DNA of 34,659 nucleotides. Source: Caldilineaceae bacterium. Its GTDB lineage: Bacteria; Chloroflexota; Anaerolineae; Caldilineales; Caldilineaceae. Below, piece after piece: positions 1 through 8,109 of this stretch. The position numbers were made by a program, and so were the translations under genes. Location: NCBI GenBank assembly GCA_023384455.1, contig JAHDWH010000045.1, positions 1 through 34,659 of the forward strand, written 5' to 3'. The notes below the pieces were generated by a model. The model saw only the letters and a list, made by a program, of their open reading frames with translations. It made no database searches and was not told where the DNA came from. Each line of letters starts with the position of its first letter. Within the stretch, counting starts at the first letter, position 1.

Positions 1-1
1 G

Positions 2-913
2 CTCCCGCAGGATCGCCAGCGTCTTCTGAAAGGCGACTTTCAGACCCTCGATACCATCGACGAACAGCTAGACGCTTATCAGACCGATATGCGCCGGGAT
101 TTTCAATACCAGAGCGACCGGGTGGACAATGTGCTCTACGAGATGGCTGAACGGGGCGACCGCTTTTTTGACGAAAATCTGCGGGTCACCCGGATTTTGG
201 AGCTGATCAACGCGGAGCGGCTGCGGGGTGAGTTCGAGCGCAAAGTGTTGGCCGACACCAGCCGACAGATCGAGCAGCACGTAAGCGAGCTGATCGACTG
301 GATGGTGGAAAAGGATTATCGCCAGTGGCAGGGGGTGATCGACTACATCAACCAGCGCTCCAGCCAGCACACCGAGCGGATGATCGGCAAAGTCACCGGC
401 GAGTTTGACTTCAACCGCCAGAATCTGCTCAAGAGTGTGGGGCGCAGCGCACGGGATGTGGTGGACTCTTACGACCGGGAGGCCGAGGCATCCAAATTGG
501 CCCAGGAGGTGCAGCGGGCGATTGTCCAGACCGCGGCGGTGGAGGCCGGCGCGCTGGGGCTGGGCGCGCTGCTGGTGGTTGTTTTGCAGACAACTCTGCT
601 GGATGTGACCGGTGTGCTGGGCGCGGGTGCGGTGGCCGCCCTGGGGCTGTACGTCCTGCCCTATCGCCGCTCGAAGGTGAAGGAGGGGATGCGCACCCAC
701 ATCGGCGACCTGCGCCAACGGCTGGAAGTCGCCTTAACCCGTCAGTTCGAGGCGGAGCTGACCCAAAGCGTGCAGCGCATCCGGGAGGCCATCGCACCCT
801 ACACCCGTTTTGTGCGGGTGGAGCGGGAAAAGCTGACCGTCCTGGCCGATACGCTGCGCAGCGCCGAACAGCAATTGCGCCAGCTACAACAGGACGTACA
901 GGAGCTGGAGTAG
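2..913 (+). CDS. Dynamin-like GTPase, C-terminal part (5' end cut by window edge)
   Basis: The reading frame is open from base 2 to the TAG at 911-913, so this is the 3' part of a longer gene; about 303 residues are visible. No GTPase motif is seen, as expected if the G domain lies upstream. The visible part is mostly charged, heptad-like helix, broken by two adjacent hydrophobic segments (around bases 530-600 and 605-660, including ALGLGALLVVVLQ and VLGAGAVAALGLYVL), then more helix to the end. That order (stalk helix, membrane-inserting hydrophobic hairpin, stalk helix) matches bacterial dynamin-like proteins, which remodel membranes. The match rests on architecture, not catalytic residues, so another coiled-coil membrane protein is possible. 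The next gene begins 2 nt after the stop, suggesting an operon. Confidence 0.6.
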   Translation, partial: LPQDRQRLLKGDFQTLDTIDEQLDAYQTDMRRDFQYQSDRVDNVLYEMAERGDRFFDENLRVTRILELINAERLRGEFERKVLADTSRQIEQHVSELIDWMVEKDYRQWQGVIDYINQRSSQHTERMIGKVTGEFDFNRQNLLKSVGRSARDVVDSYDREAEASKLAQEVQRAIVQTAAVEAGALGLGALLVVVLQTTLLDVTGVLGAGAVAALGLYVLPYRRSKVKEGMRTHIGDLRQRLEVALTRQFEAELTQSVQRIREAIAPYTRFVRVEREKLTVLADTLRSAEQQLRQLQQDVQELE

Positions 914-915
914 CT

Positions 916-1452
916 TTGGTATCTCTTATCCCCCTCGATCCCCAACTGCACACAGACCTATTGCAACAGGTCTATGCCCTGACCCCCGGTTATTGGGAAT
1001 TGTACCATCTGTCCGGCCCACCCGGGGGCCAGGCCGAACGGGATTTGGCCGGGGTGCAGAACGAAGCCGGGCGCAGCGCGCTGGGAATCCTCTTGCCCAA
1101 TCGCCCCGGTGATCCCGCGGCTGGGGCGCAACTTATCGGCTTGCTGGACTTTCGTATGCACTACCCGGAGCCGGGAACGGCCTACATCGGGATGGTGATG
1201 GTGGCTGAACCCTTCCAGCGCCAGGGCGCGGCGTCGGCGGCCTGGGCGCTGCTGGAAGAGTGGCTGGCCGGGCAGGCGGGTATCTCCCTGGCCCGGTTGA
1301 CCGTCGAGCAGTTCAATCCCGGCGGGTTGCACTTCTTCCAGCAGATCGGCTTCGACCTGACCGGTGAAGCCAGGCGCACGAAGTCGGACCAGCGTTTTGT
1401 GCGTTTGCTGGTGATGGAGAAGCGGCTGATACACCGGGCTGGAAATCGATAA
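916..1452 (+). CDS. GNAT family N-acetyltransferase
   Basis: 178 residues from a TTG start placed 2 nt after the stop of the dynamin-like gene; the terminal GGAGCTGGAG of that gene can serve as its ribosome site. The acetyl-CoA motif A is seen around residues 93-112 (VMVAEPFQRQGAASAAW), with the Q-R-x-G-A pyrophosphate loop at 101-105, followed by motif B near FFQQIGF. Such enzymes move an acetyl group from acetyl-CoA to an amine; the substrate cannot be read from the sequence. A second, larger GNAT gene follows 36 nt downstream, so the two are probably co-expressed. Confidence 0.85.
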   Translation: MVSLIPLDPQLHTDLLQQVYALTPGYWELYHLSGPPGGQAERDLAGVQNEAGRSALGILLPNRPGDPAAGAQLIGLLDFRMHYPEPGTAYIGMVMVAEPFQRQGAASAAWALLEEWLAGQAGISLARLTVEQFNPGGLHFFQQIGFDLTGEARRTKSDQRFVRLLVMEKRLIHRAGNR

Positions 1453-1488
1453 GGTGGCGTATCCACAAATTGGGGAAGGAACAATTCT

Positions 1489-2421
1489 TTGATCGGTGAA
1501 GACGAATACACTTTGCGTCCACCCACCCCGGCGGATATGACGGAAATTGTGGCGTTAATGAACGTCTGTGAGGTCGCGCTGGGCGATGTGCCATCGATGA
1601 CCGTGGAAGAACTACGCCGGGATTGGATCGAGCTGGATTTGAACGAAGGGGCTATCGTCGCCGAGACGCCGGCAGGTGCAATCGTCGGCTACGGGGATAT
1701 TGTCAACCGAGCCTTTGCCCAGACGAATGTCTATGCCTTTGCCCGCCCCGGCAGGGGGCAGAGCGAACGCTTCGCCCGTCTGGTGACGTGGGGGGAAGAG
1801 TGGGTGGCAACCCGCAAGCCCGCCGACCTGATGACGCCCACGGAGATTCACCTCTTTCGTCGCACCGCGGATACGGATTCTCTGCGGATGCTGGAGGCTG
1901 CCGGATATGAAAACGTTCGCACCCACTACGTAATGACTGCTGAACTGACCGAAACCCCACCGGCTCCTCTCTGGCCAGAGGGGATTTTTGTCCGATCCTT
2001 TCGCCCCGGCGCGGATGACGAAGCGCTCTTTCTGGGCGGGGAGGAATCCTTTCAGGATCTATGGAACCGCCCGCCCAGCACAAAAGAGCGCTGGCTGGAA
2101 CCCCTGCAGGCCGACGATTTCGACCCGACTCTCTGGTTTTTGCCCTTTGACAGCGCAACGGGCGAAGTCTGCGGCGTCTGTCTCTGTTCAATACTGCCGG
2201 GGGGTGGCAAAGTGGATTCCCTGGGTGTGCGCCGTCCCTGGCGTAAGCAGGGGTTGGGGCTGGCCCTGCTCCAGCACGCCTTTGGCGAATTGTGGCGGCG
2301 GGGCATCCGTCAGGTGTACTTGAGCGTGGACGCGCAAAGCCCTACTGGCGCGCCCCGGCTCTACGCGCGGGCGGGTTTTCGGGTGGAGAAGCAGTTTGCC
2401 CGTTATGTGAAAAAGGTGTAA
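1489..2421 (+). CDS. Tandem GNAT acetyltransferase (two-domain)
   Basis: 310 residues from a TTG preceded by GGAAGGA, a good ribosome site. Two GNAT domains lie in tandem. The N-terminal one (about 5-150) has a degenerate acetyl-CoA loop (ARPGRGQS at 85-92). The C-terminal one (about 165-308) has a canonical motif A, VDSLGVRRPWRKQGLGLALL, with R-K-Q-G-L-G at 252-257 and a typical motif B (LYARAGF). This resembles mycothiol synthase-like tandem GNATs, where only one half is usually catalytic; the C-terminal half looks like the active one here. Substrate unknown. A mycothiol synthase role is not supported by the neighbours. Confidence 0.85.
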   Translation: MIGEDEYTLRPPTPADMTEIVALMNVCEVALGDVPSMTVEELRRDWIELDLNEGAIVAETPAGAIVGYGDIVNRAFAQTNVYAFARPGRGQSERFARLVTWGEEWVATRKPADLMTPTEIHLFRRTADTDSLRMLEAAGYENVRTHYVMTAELTETPPAPLWPEGIFVRSFRPGADDEALFLGGEESFQDLWNRPPSTKERWLEPLQADDFDPTLWFLPFDSATGEVCGVCLCSILPGGGKVDSLGVRRPWRKQGLGLALLQHAFGELWRRGIRQVYLSVDAQSPTGAPRLYARAGFRVEKQFARYVKKV

Positions 2422-2422
2422 A

Positions 2423-2488
2423 AGAGATTGAGAGATTCGGTTGATTCCCAATCCCCCAGTCTCCAATCTCCGTTCCCCAACTTCCCAG
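2423..2488. repeat. Single-arm word string (CCAATCC/CCCCAGT family)
   Basis: The spacer before the amidohydrolase contains a string of variants of CCCAATC and CCCAGTC. The same words form the arms of the inverted repeat at 9842-9926, appear at 11630-11709, and form a period-7 run at 28262-28335. No full complementary arm is present here. It lies just upstream of the AGGAGG ribosome site of the next gene and could be misread as an N-terminal extension of that gene, because the frame is open from a TTG at 2428. Confidence 0.7.
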
Positions 2489-2499
2489 GAGGAAACCCA

Positions 2500-3726
2500 A
2501 TGCATTTCGATTTACTCATCAAAGGCGGCGAAGTTGTCAACCCCGGCGGCCAAAGCGGGAGGCTGGACATCGGCATCCGGCGTAACCGGGTGGCGGCCAT
2601 CGAACCGAATATCCCCGCGGAGAGCGCGGCCCAGGTGGTGGACGCCAGCGGCCAGATCGTCACCCCCGGTCTGATCGACCTGCACACCCACGTCTACCAG
2701 CACGTAACCTTCTGGGGTATCCACGCGGACCCGGTGGCGGCGCGCAGCGGCGTCACCACCTGGCTGGATGTGGGATCGGCGGGGGCCTTCAATGTGCTGG
2801 GCTTTCGGGAATATATCGCCCGGCCTTCCGTCTCCCGGCTCTATGCCCTGCTCAATATCTCCTCCATCGGTCTGACCGCAATGACTGGGGAGCTGGCAAA
2901 TATCGAGTATTGCGATGTGGACCTGTGCGTCAAGCTGATCGAGCAGAACCCGGATTTGCTGCTGGGGGTCAAGGCGCGCATCGACCGCAACACCACCCGG
3001 GGCACCGGTCTGGAACCCCTGCGCCGGGCACGGACAGCCGCGGACCGGGTACACCGCCCGCTGATGGTGCATATCGGCGGCGGGCCGCCCAGCCTTAACG
3101 AAGTGCTGGATTTGATGCGTCCCGGCGATATTCTGACCCACTGCTTCACCGGCCACGATATGCGCATCATCGACGATACGGGTGTGCTGCTGGCCGCGGC
3201 CAAGCGGGCCTGGGACAGCGGCATCATTCTGGACATCGGTCACGGCGCAGGCTCCTTCTCCTTCGAGACCGCGGAAAAGCTCATCGACGCCGGTCACAAG
3301 CCTGATGTGATCTCTACGGACATCCACCAGATGAGCATCCTCGGCCCCCTCTACGATATGCCCACCTGTCTGAGCAAATTCCTGGCCCTGGGGATGAGTC
3401 TGGAAGAGGTAATCGCCGCCGCCACTGTTCGTGCGGCCGCGGCTATGGGTATGGCCGATGAGATCGGCACTTTGCGGGTGGACGCGTTGGCAGATGTGGC
3501 TCTTTTCCGCATTCTCGAGGGCGATTTCCCCTTCTACGACGTACATATGAATCAGCGCAACGGCAAGCAGTTGTTGCGCAATACAATGACAATTATCAAC
3601 GGCCGTGAGCTGCCCCGCAGCGCGGACGGCCCGATTGCCCCCTGGATTGAGCTGAGCGAAAATCAGACGAATCTGGTGGCGCGGGGTCATTCCCCGGACA
3701 AACTGGCCGTCACCCACTGCTGTTAG
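2500..3726 (+). CDS. Amidohydrolase/deacetylase family metallohydrolase
   Basis: 408 residues. The ATG at 2500 is chosen over the open frame from 2428 because AGGAGG lies 7 nt before it and the extra codons would come from a repeat string. The TIM-barrel amidohydrolase signature is complete: DLHTH (H62, H64), a lysine in GVKAR (K158) fit to be carboxylated and bridge two metals, H191 (MVHIGG), H214 (ILTHCF) and the catalytic Asp D274 (STDIH). The overall sequence looks like the amidohydrolase/deacetylase subgroup that removes acyl groups or opens cyclic amides. The natural substrate is not evident. The next gene, a serine hydrolase, starts 128 nt later in the same direction. Confidence 0.88.
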   Translation: MHFDLLIKGGEVVNPGGQSGRLDIGIRRNRVAAIEPNIPAESAAQVVDASGQIVTPGLIDLHTHVYQHVTFWGIHADPVAARSGVTTWLDVGSAGAFNVLGFREYIARPSVSRLYALLNISSIGLTAMTGELANIEYCDVDLCVKLIEQNPDLLLGVKARIDRNTTRGTGLEPLRRARTAADRVHRPLMVHIGGGPPSLNEVLDLMRPGDILTHCFTGHDMRIIDDTGVLLAAAKRAWDSGIILDIGHGAGSFSFETAEKLIDAGHKPDVISTDIHQMSILGPLYDMPTCLSKFLALGMSLEEVIAAATVRAAAAMGMADEIGTLRVDALADVALFRILEGDFPFYDVHMNQRNGKQLLRNTMTIINGRELPRSADGPIAPWIELSENQTNLVARGHSPDKLAVTHCC

Positions 3727-3854
3727 GGTGATTGTCCAGCCGGCAGGCGACCGGCAGGTTCCCCTCTCCAACGGGATGGAACTCTGCCGGGGCTTGCAGG
3801 CGATGGGCGTGCCGGTGATAAGGAACAGAAAGCATCCCCCCAAAGGAAATTTCG

Positions 3855-5288
3855 ATGACAACCAAACGACTCCCCCGTAGCACCCCGGAGGCCCAGGGCA
3901 TCTCTTCGGGCGCGATTTTGAAATTTGTGGAAGCAGCCGACGAATCAATTCACGACATCCACAGCCTGATGATTCTGCGCCACGGCGCAGTGGTGGCCGA
4001 GGGCTGGTGGCATCCCTTCGAGGAGGAACGCAATCACGTGCTCTTCTCCCTGAGCAAAAGTTTCACCTCCTCCGCCATCGGTCTGGCCGTGGGCGAAGGA
4101 CTGTTGACGGTGGACGATCCGGTGATCGACTTCTTCCCAGACGATCTGCCCGAAAGCGTCAGCGAGAATCTGGCCGGGATGACTGTCTATCACCTGCTGG
4201 CGATGTTCACCGGCCACAGCGAAGATACGACCGGCTACCTCCACGCCAGCCCGGATGGCAATTGGGCGCGTGCGTTTCTGGCCCAGCCTGTCACCCACAA
4301 GCCGGGCACCCACTTTCTCTACAACACCGGGGCCACGTATATGCTCTCGGCCATTGTGCAGAAATTGACCGGCCAGACGCTCCTCGATTACCTGACGCCT
4401 CGTCTTTTCGTGCCGTTAGGGATCGCCAACCCCACCTGGGAGAGCTGTCCTCGGGGCATCAATACCGGCGGGTATGGGTTGAAAATTACTACTGAAGATA
4501 TCGCCTGTTTTGGGCAGATGTATTTACAAAAGGGGGTCTGGCAGGGGCAGCAAATTCTCCCCGGAGTCTGGGTGGAGGAAGCAAGCCGGGGACACAGCGA
4601 CAACAGCGCCAACGAGAATCCCGACTGGGGCCAGGGCTATGGCTATCAATTCTGGCGCTGCCGCCACAACGCCTACCGGGGCGACGGTGCCTTCGGCCAG
4701 TTCTGCGTGGTATTGCCAGAGCAGGACGCCGTAATCGCCATCACCGCGGGCGTAGGCCCAATGCAGCCAGTGCTGGACCTGATTTGGAAATATCTGCTGC
4801 CCGCATTCGGGGCAGATGGATTGGCGGAGGATCGAGAGGCCCAAAGCTGCTTGCAACAGAGAATGGCTGCACTCGCCCTTTCGCCCCAGGTGGGGAAGGC
4901 GACCTCTGCCATTGGCGCACAAGTATCTGGGCGGCGCTATGCAATGGACGAAAATGCACGGGGCGTCCGGGCATTTTCATTCGATTTTGGCAAAGAACAG
5001 AACATCTGTAGAATAGAAGGGCCGCGGGGAGAAGAGAAAATCGTCTGTGGTCAGAACGAATGGCGCAAAGGGGAGTCGCTCTTTAACGAACAGGGCCGCC
5101 AGCCTGCCGCGGTCAGCGGTGGCTGGATCGAGCCGGACACCTTTGCCTTCCGGGTCTATTTCTATGAATCGCCCTTTTGTGTCAATTACACCTGCCATTT
5201 TGCGGGTGCTGACCTGACTGTCGATTCTGCGCTGAATGTCTCCTTCGGCCCCACCCAGCTGCCCCGTCTCGTTGGAAGAGCGGTGTGA
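3855..5288 (+). CDS. Serine hydrolase, class C beta-lactamase / penicillin-binding-protein fold
   Basis: 477 residues from ATG with AAGGAAA 6 nt upstream. The SxxK catalytic pair is S65-L-S-K68 in FSLSKSF, and the second motif is Y156-N157 in FLYNTGATYML. A glycine-rich GYGYQFW stretch follows around 4640. There is no signal peptide or membrane segment, so a cytoplasmic esterase or amidase is more likely than an antibiotic-resistance beta-lactamase. The last ~140 residues form a separate C-terminal region of the kind often attached to these serine hydrolases. The gene converges on the methyltransferase with 15 nt between stops. Confidence 0.87.
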   Translation: MTTKRLPRSTPEAQGISSGAILKFVEAADESIHDIHSLMILRHGAVVAEGWWHPFEEERNHVLFSLSKSFTSSAIGLAVGEGLLTVDDPVIDFFPDDLPESVSENLAGMTVYHLLAMFTGHSEDTTGYLHASPDGNWARAFLAQPVTHKPGTHFLYNTGATYMLSAIVQKLTGQTLLDYLTPRLFVPLGIANPTWESCPRGINTGGYGLKITTEDIACFGQMYLQKGVWQGQQILPGVWVEEASRGHSDNSANENPDWGQGYGYQFWRCRHNAYRGDGAFGQFCVVLPEQDAVIAITAGVGPMQPVLDLIWKYLLPAFGADGLAEDREAQSCLQQRMAALALSPQVGKATSAIGAQVSGRRYAMDENARGVRAFSFDFGKEQNICRIEGPRGEEKIVCGQNEWRKGESLFNEQGRQPAAVSGGWIEPDTFAFRVYFYESPFCVNYTCHFAGADLTVDSALNVSFGPTQLPRLVGRAV

Positions 5289-5303
5289 TTCGTTTCGCAG
5301 GTC

Positions 5304-5957
5304 TCACATTTTGCACCTGTTCAGCCACCCCGAAGGGTAGGGGGGCGAGGGCTTTTTCTCGCCCAAAGTGATCACCACCCGTGCCATTCCCTGTCCCACA
5401 AATTGACGCGAGATCGCCAGGGGTGAATCGTTCAGAGCCTTGTGCAGACGGGTCATTGCTTGGGGCTTGGGCGGGAATGCAAGGCTGAATAGCAGACGCA
5501 GAAGCGGGTTGTCGGTAATCAGCGCCACATCTACAATCACCAGTCGCCCGCCAGGACGCAGAACCCGGGCAAACTCGTCATGCGCGGCTGCTGAGCCAAT
5601 AAAGCCGCCGGGAAAGGTGATGAGGAGCGTATCGAACGACCTGTCAGCAAAGGGCAACTGCTGGGCAAATCCCTGCACCCGGGGCACAGACAATCCCCGC
5701 TCAGTCAACTTGCGTGCAGTGATCGCGTGCATAGCCGCCGACGCCTCCAGTCCGGTCACTGTCAACCCCCGACCTACCAGCGCCGTCAGAAGTTCCCCCG
5801 TGCCGGAGCCTACCTCCAGCACATCCGCACCAACCACAAAATCCAGGGCCACCCGCCGCCAGCCGTCCCAGCGGCCCAGGCTGACCAGCCAGCTCACAGC
5901 GTCGTAGGCCCAGGCGAAGTGGGTGTAGAGTTGGCGGTAGAGGAAGGTGTAGAGCAT
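5304..5957 (-). CDS. Class I SAM-dependent methyltransferase
   Basis: 217 residues from the ATG at 5957. The frame is open further upstream, but those 28 codons are read through the inverted repeat at 5970-6022, so the internal ATG followed by LYTFLYRQLYTHFAWAYD is preferred; that segment is typical of small UbiE-like methyltransferases. Motif I is VLEVGSGTGELL (46-57), followed by an acidic-loop region and a hydrophobic beta-strand (FDTLLITFPGGFIGSA). The substrate is unknown. The start lacks a clear Shine-Dalgarno. The last ~18 residues (from EKKPSPPYP) are encoded inside a partial copy of a palindromic element (5313-5365) and are probably not part of the ancestral protein. Confidence 0.82.
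   Translation of the reverse strand: MLYTFLYRQLYTHFAWAYDAVSWLVSLGRWDGWRRVALDFVVGADVLEVGSGTGELLTALVGRGLTVTGLEASAAMHAITARKLTERGLSVPRVQGFAQQLPFADRSFDTLLITFPGGFIGSAAAHDEFARVLRPGGRLVIVDVALITDNPLLRLLFSLAFPPKPQAMTRLHKALNDSPLAISRQFVGQGMARVVITLGEKKPSPPYPSGWLNRCKM
5313..5365. repeat. Partial copy of the TGTTCAGCCACCCC element plus short hairpin
   Basis: Bases 5313-5342 repeat the left end of the element seen complete at 29344-29419 (CACCTGTTCAGCCACCCCGA). It runs into a 7-bp stem GGGCGAG/CTCGCCC (5343-5349 and 5358-5364) with a T-rich 8-nt loop. The copy lies inside the 3' end of the methyltransferase and just beyond the stop of the serine hydrolase, so it could fold in either transcript. There is no terminal U tract in either direction, so a classical intrinsic terminator is not claimed. 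Confidence 0.65.
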
Positions 5958-5969
5958 TGGAAGTGAGGA

Positions 5970-6022
5970 GTGAAACGGGAAACGTGAGATCACACGACTC
6001 GATCTCACGTTTCCCGTTTCAC
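5970..6022. repeat. Perfect 22-bp inverted repeat (GAAACGTGA words)
   Basis: Arms at 5970-5991 and 6001-6022 are exact complements over 22 bp, with a 9-nt loop. Each arm is made of GTGAAACG/GGAAACGTGA words. It fills the gap between DUF4058 and the methyltransferase, and the DUF4058 stop codon (6005-6007) lies inside the right arm, so that protein ends in arm-encoded residues (NVKRET). A related, less perfect copy is at 22179-22235. Confidence 0.95.
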
Positions 6023-6787
6023 GTTTCGTTGGCGCACCCATTCTGCGTCCGCTTCGGAAAGCGGCGGAACCGGCGGCTCTGTGTAGTCCAGGCGCAGATC
6101 AAAGCGTGCCCGGTTGTAGAGGCTGTGCAGTACGTCGTTGAGGGCGAGGGTCGGCTCGTCCTCGCCTTTTTGCAGGGGAATCGTAATTTCCGGGATGGGT
6201 TGACGCAGGCTGAAGGCGTGCAGCCGGGCGTGGGGGCGCCGCCAGCCGGGGGAGATGAGAATCCGGTAGTCGCTCTCCACATCCGGCCCCACCATCGGCA
6301 TTGGCTTGCCCCCGCGCAGCAGATCGATCTCCACCAGACTGGTCCAGGTGCGCAGGACATCGGCCCGCTTGCGGATGTATTGCTCCCGGCCCTCGTCCGA
6401 GATTTTGTTGACCGGTGAGAGTAGCTCCATCAGCGTAATCAGCCGCCCGGTTTTCACCTCGCGGATTTCCAGAAAGCTCTCGCTCACCTCTTCTGCCATC
6501 GGCAGGTCCACTTCGTAGACAGCCACCGGCTCGGCCACGGCCAGGGCCGCCATCTCTGGCATAGCTGGCTGGCGGCGGGGCTGGACAATCGAGACATCAG
6601 GCCGACCCACAAAGACGATATCGTCGGGCTTGAAGAGATAGGCGCGGCGTTCGAGTCCTACATAATAGTTGGGCGCGACCTGCGGGCTGAGTTCATCCCG
6701 AATGGCGCTGATCAGACTGTTGTGAATATCCGGCCAAAGAGACCGATGCTCCAAATAGGGGTCCATCCCCGGAAAGGGAGAGGTCAT
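6005..6787 (-). CDS. DUF4058 family protein
   Basis: 260 residues. The start is set at the ATG opening MTSPFPGMDPYLE, the hallmark N-terminus of DUF4058 proteins; twelve further in-frame codons upstream are ignored. The family is common in Chloroflexota, cyanobacteria and planctomycetes and has no established biochemical role as far as I know. The middle contains the usual ELLSPVNK stretch with conserved charged residues, which recalls a PD-(D/E)XK-like core, but I cannot prove a nuclease fold by eye. The C-terminal NVKRET is encoded by the repeat arm. Confidence 0.88.
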   Translation of the reverse strand: MTSPFPGMDPYLEHRSLWPDIHNSLISAIRDELSPQVAPNYYVGLERRAYLFKPDDIVFVGRPDVSIVQPRRQPAMPEMAALAVAEPVAVYEVDLPMAEEVSESFLEIREVKTGRLITLMELLSPVNKISDEGREQYIRKRADVLRTWTSLVEIDLLRGGKPMPMVGPDVESDYRILISPGWRRPHARLHAFSLRQPIPEITIPLQKGEDEPTLALNDVLHSLYNRARFDLRLDYTEPPVPPLSEADAEWVRQRNVKRET

Positions 6788-6805
6788 TGCCCAATCTCCT
6801 GTCGA

Positions 6806-6908
6806 GTAACTGCTCACCCCCACCCAACCTCCCCCACAGTAGGGGAGGAGTCGATCCAGTTCCCTCCCTGGAATGGGGAGGGGTAGGATGGGGTGGCTGA
6901 ACAGCTAC
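6806..6908. mobile_element. Palindromic MITE-like element, GTAACTG...CAGCTAC ends (copy 1)
   Basis: The segment starts GTAACTGCTCACCCC and ends GGGGTGGCTGAACAGCTAC, so the ends are imperfect inverted repeats. Its inner part contains a 21-nt match, in opposite orientation, to the copy at 29344-29419 (around 6846-6866 versus 29363-29383). Another copy is at 30682-30749 and a partial one at 5313. Recurrence at unrelated sites, conserved ends and absence of coding capacity fit a non-autonomous element; no transposase is in the window. Confidence 0.7.
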
Positions 6909-6983
6909 CCTGTCGAACAGCGAACAGCCAATCAGATATGCCTGCATTGTACCAGCCCGGATCGGCGGCGTCAACGGCAAAGA

Positions 6984-7055
6984 ACGGACGCAAATTTTCG
7001 CAAACAGACGCTTCAATTTTCTTATCAGCGTCCATCTGCGAAAATCTGCGTCCGT
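6984..7055. repeat. Imperfect inverted repeat (ACGGACGCA...TGCGTCCGT words)
   Basis: The outer arms pair over 19 positions with one mismatch: ACGGACGCAAATTTTCGCA at 6984-7002 against 7037-7055. Inside these, GACGCT (7007-7012) pairs with AGCGTC (7027-7032). It lies between the aldo/keto reductase stop (7076) and DUF4058. With the palindromic element at 6806-6908 it occupies most of the 288-nt gap; nothing else is seen there. Confidence 0.85.
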
Positions 7056-7075
7056 ATTATCCGTCTGCTCTTGTT

Positions 7076-7942
7076 CTACGCAAACATCGGGCTCATCTGC
7101 CGCTCGCCCAGCATTTCGGACATCTCCTCGTCGCTGGGGCCGTAGCCCTCGAAGCGGCTGGCCGATTCCAGCACCTTCGGCAATACGTTTATATCGCCGA
7201 CTGTATTCAGAAAAACATCACCCCGGGCCAGGACAAAATGGACGGCCCGTTCGATGTCGGCCTGATTTTCCAGCGGCTGATACCAGGTGTTGCGGCTGCG
7301 CTCGGTGGTTCCCCACGGCCCGCGCATAATCGATTTGATGGTCTGGATGGCGACCCCCTTCGCCTTCGCCAGGGCCACCACCCGCTCAAAATCCGCCGCG
7401 TAGCGCGCGTTGCGCTTCATCACATAATTCCAGGGCAGCAGAATCGAGTCAAAGTCGAAGGCGTTCAGGCTGCGGTAGTGCATAGCCGCCACGGCCAGCC
7501 CGTGGCCGGTGACGCCGATAAAGCGTACCAGCCCCTGCTCCCGGGCCTCAATCGCCGCTTCCAGCGCGCCGCCGGGACCCATCGCAATGTCCCAGTCGTC
7601 CGGGTGGACCAGGTTGTGCAGTTGGATCAGGTCGAAGTTGTCGATCTGCATCCGCTCCAGCGAGCGGTGAATCTCCTCTTTGGCCGCGGCGTAGGTGCGC
7701 TCGCCGGTCTTCGTGGCCAGGAAGAAGTCCTTGCGCTGCTTCGCCAGCCACGGGCCAAGCCGCTCTTCGGCCGCGCCGTAGCTGGCCGCGGTGTCGATGT
7801 GGTTGATGCCGTACTCCATCACCAATTCCATCGTCTTATCGGCCTGGGCCTGGCTGACGCTGCCCAGGGCGGCCGCGCCAAAGAGGGTGAGACTGCTGTT
7901 GTGGCCTGTGCTGCCAAAGGGTCGTCGTAAAATCGTCGGCAT
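7076..7942 (-). CDS. Aldo/keto reductase
   Basis: 288 residues from ATG with GGAG 8 nt upstream (AAAAGGAGATTTCTC). The catalytic tetrad is visible: D50 and Y55 in [10 protein letters not shown]78 in LATKTG, H109 in IQLHN. This places it among NAD(P)H-dependent aldo/keto reductases with a TIM barrel; the length is near the family norm of ~300. The substrate is unknown. It lies downstream of the lar genes and NUDIX gene on the same strand, separated from NUDIX by an inverted repeat. A second, clearly different aldo/keto reductase lies upstream of larB, so the lar genes are bracketed by two reductases. Confidence 0.9.
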   Translation of the reverse strand: MPTILRRPFGSTGHNSSLTLFGAAALGSVSQAQADKTMELVMEYGINHIDTAASYGAAEERLGPWLAKQRKDFFLATKTGERTYAAAKEEIHRSLERMQIDNFDLIQLHNLVHPDDWDIAMGPGGALEAAIEAREQGLVRFIGVTGHGLAVAAMHYRSLNAFDFDSILLPWNYVMKRNARYAADFERVVALAKAKGVAIQTIKSIMRGPWGTTERSRNTWYQPLENQADIERAVHFVLARGDVFLNTVGDINVLPKVLESASRFEGYGPSDEEMSEMLGERQMSPMFA

Positions 7943-8013
7943 GAGAAATCTCCTTTTGAATGTAAATTTGTCGCTCTTTCTCCGCGCCTCTGCGTCTCAG
8001 CGGGAGAGTAAAA

Positions 8014-8081
8014 TTGTATACACGGATCAGAGGGAACACTGATTTTCACTGATCTGTGTTCTATTTTATCCGTGTATACAA
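8014..8081. repeat. Inverted repeat with TTGTATACACGGAT ends
   Basis: The outer arms TTGTATACACGGAT (8014-8027) and its exact complement (8068-8081) pair over 14 bp. The inner part is a looser palindrome of AACACTGA/TCACTGATC words. The same 14-nt end is used by the 32-bp repeat at 14150-14224, 6 kb away. Just before it, at 7970-8006, is an unpaired string of TCTCCGCGCCTCTGCGTCTC-type words. Together these fill the 167-nt gap between NUDIX and the aldo/keto reductase; I see no promoter there. Confidence 0.9.
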
Positions 8082-8109
8082 GCCCATCTTTCGGGTTGTG
8101 TGGTTTGTC

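Noticed and set aside
2428..2499. N-terminal extension of the amidohydrolase from the TTG at 2428
   Set aside because: It encodes repeat words (SQSPSLQSP...) and a strong AGGAGG site precedes the ATG at 2500.
3727..3854. Possible small RNA or riboswitch between the amidohydrolase and the serine hydrolase
   Set aside because: Only short CCGGCAGG repeats are seen, with no conserved riboswitch motif or strong hairpin.
2512..3948. Long open frame on the minus strand (about 478 codons) opposite the amidohydrolase
   Set aside because: It is the mirror of a well-supported gene in GC-rich DNA, has low-complexity composition and no recognisable domain.
5343..5364. Intrinsic terminator between convergent genes
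   Set aside because: The only T run is in the loop, and no U tract follows the stem in either direction.
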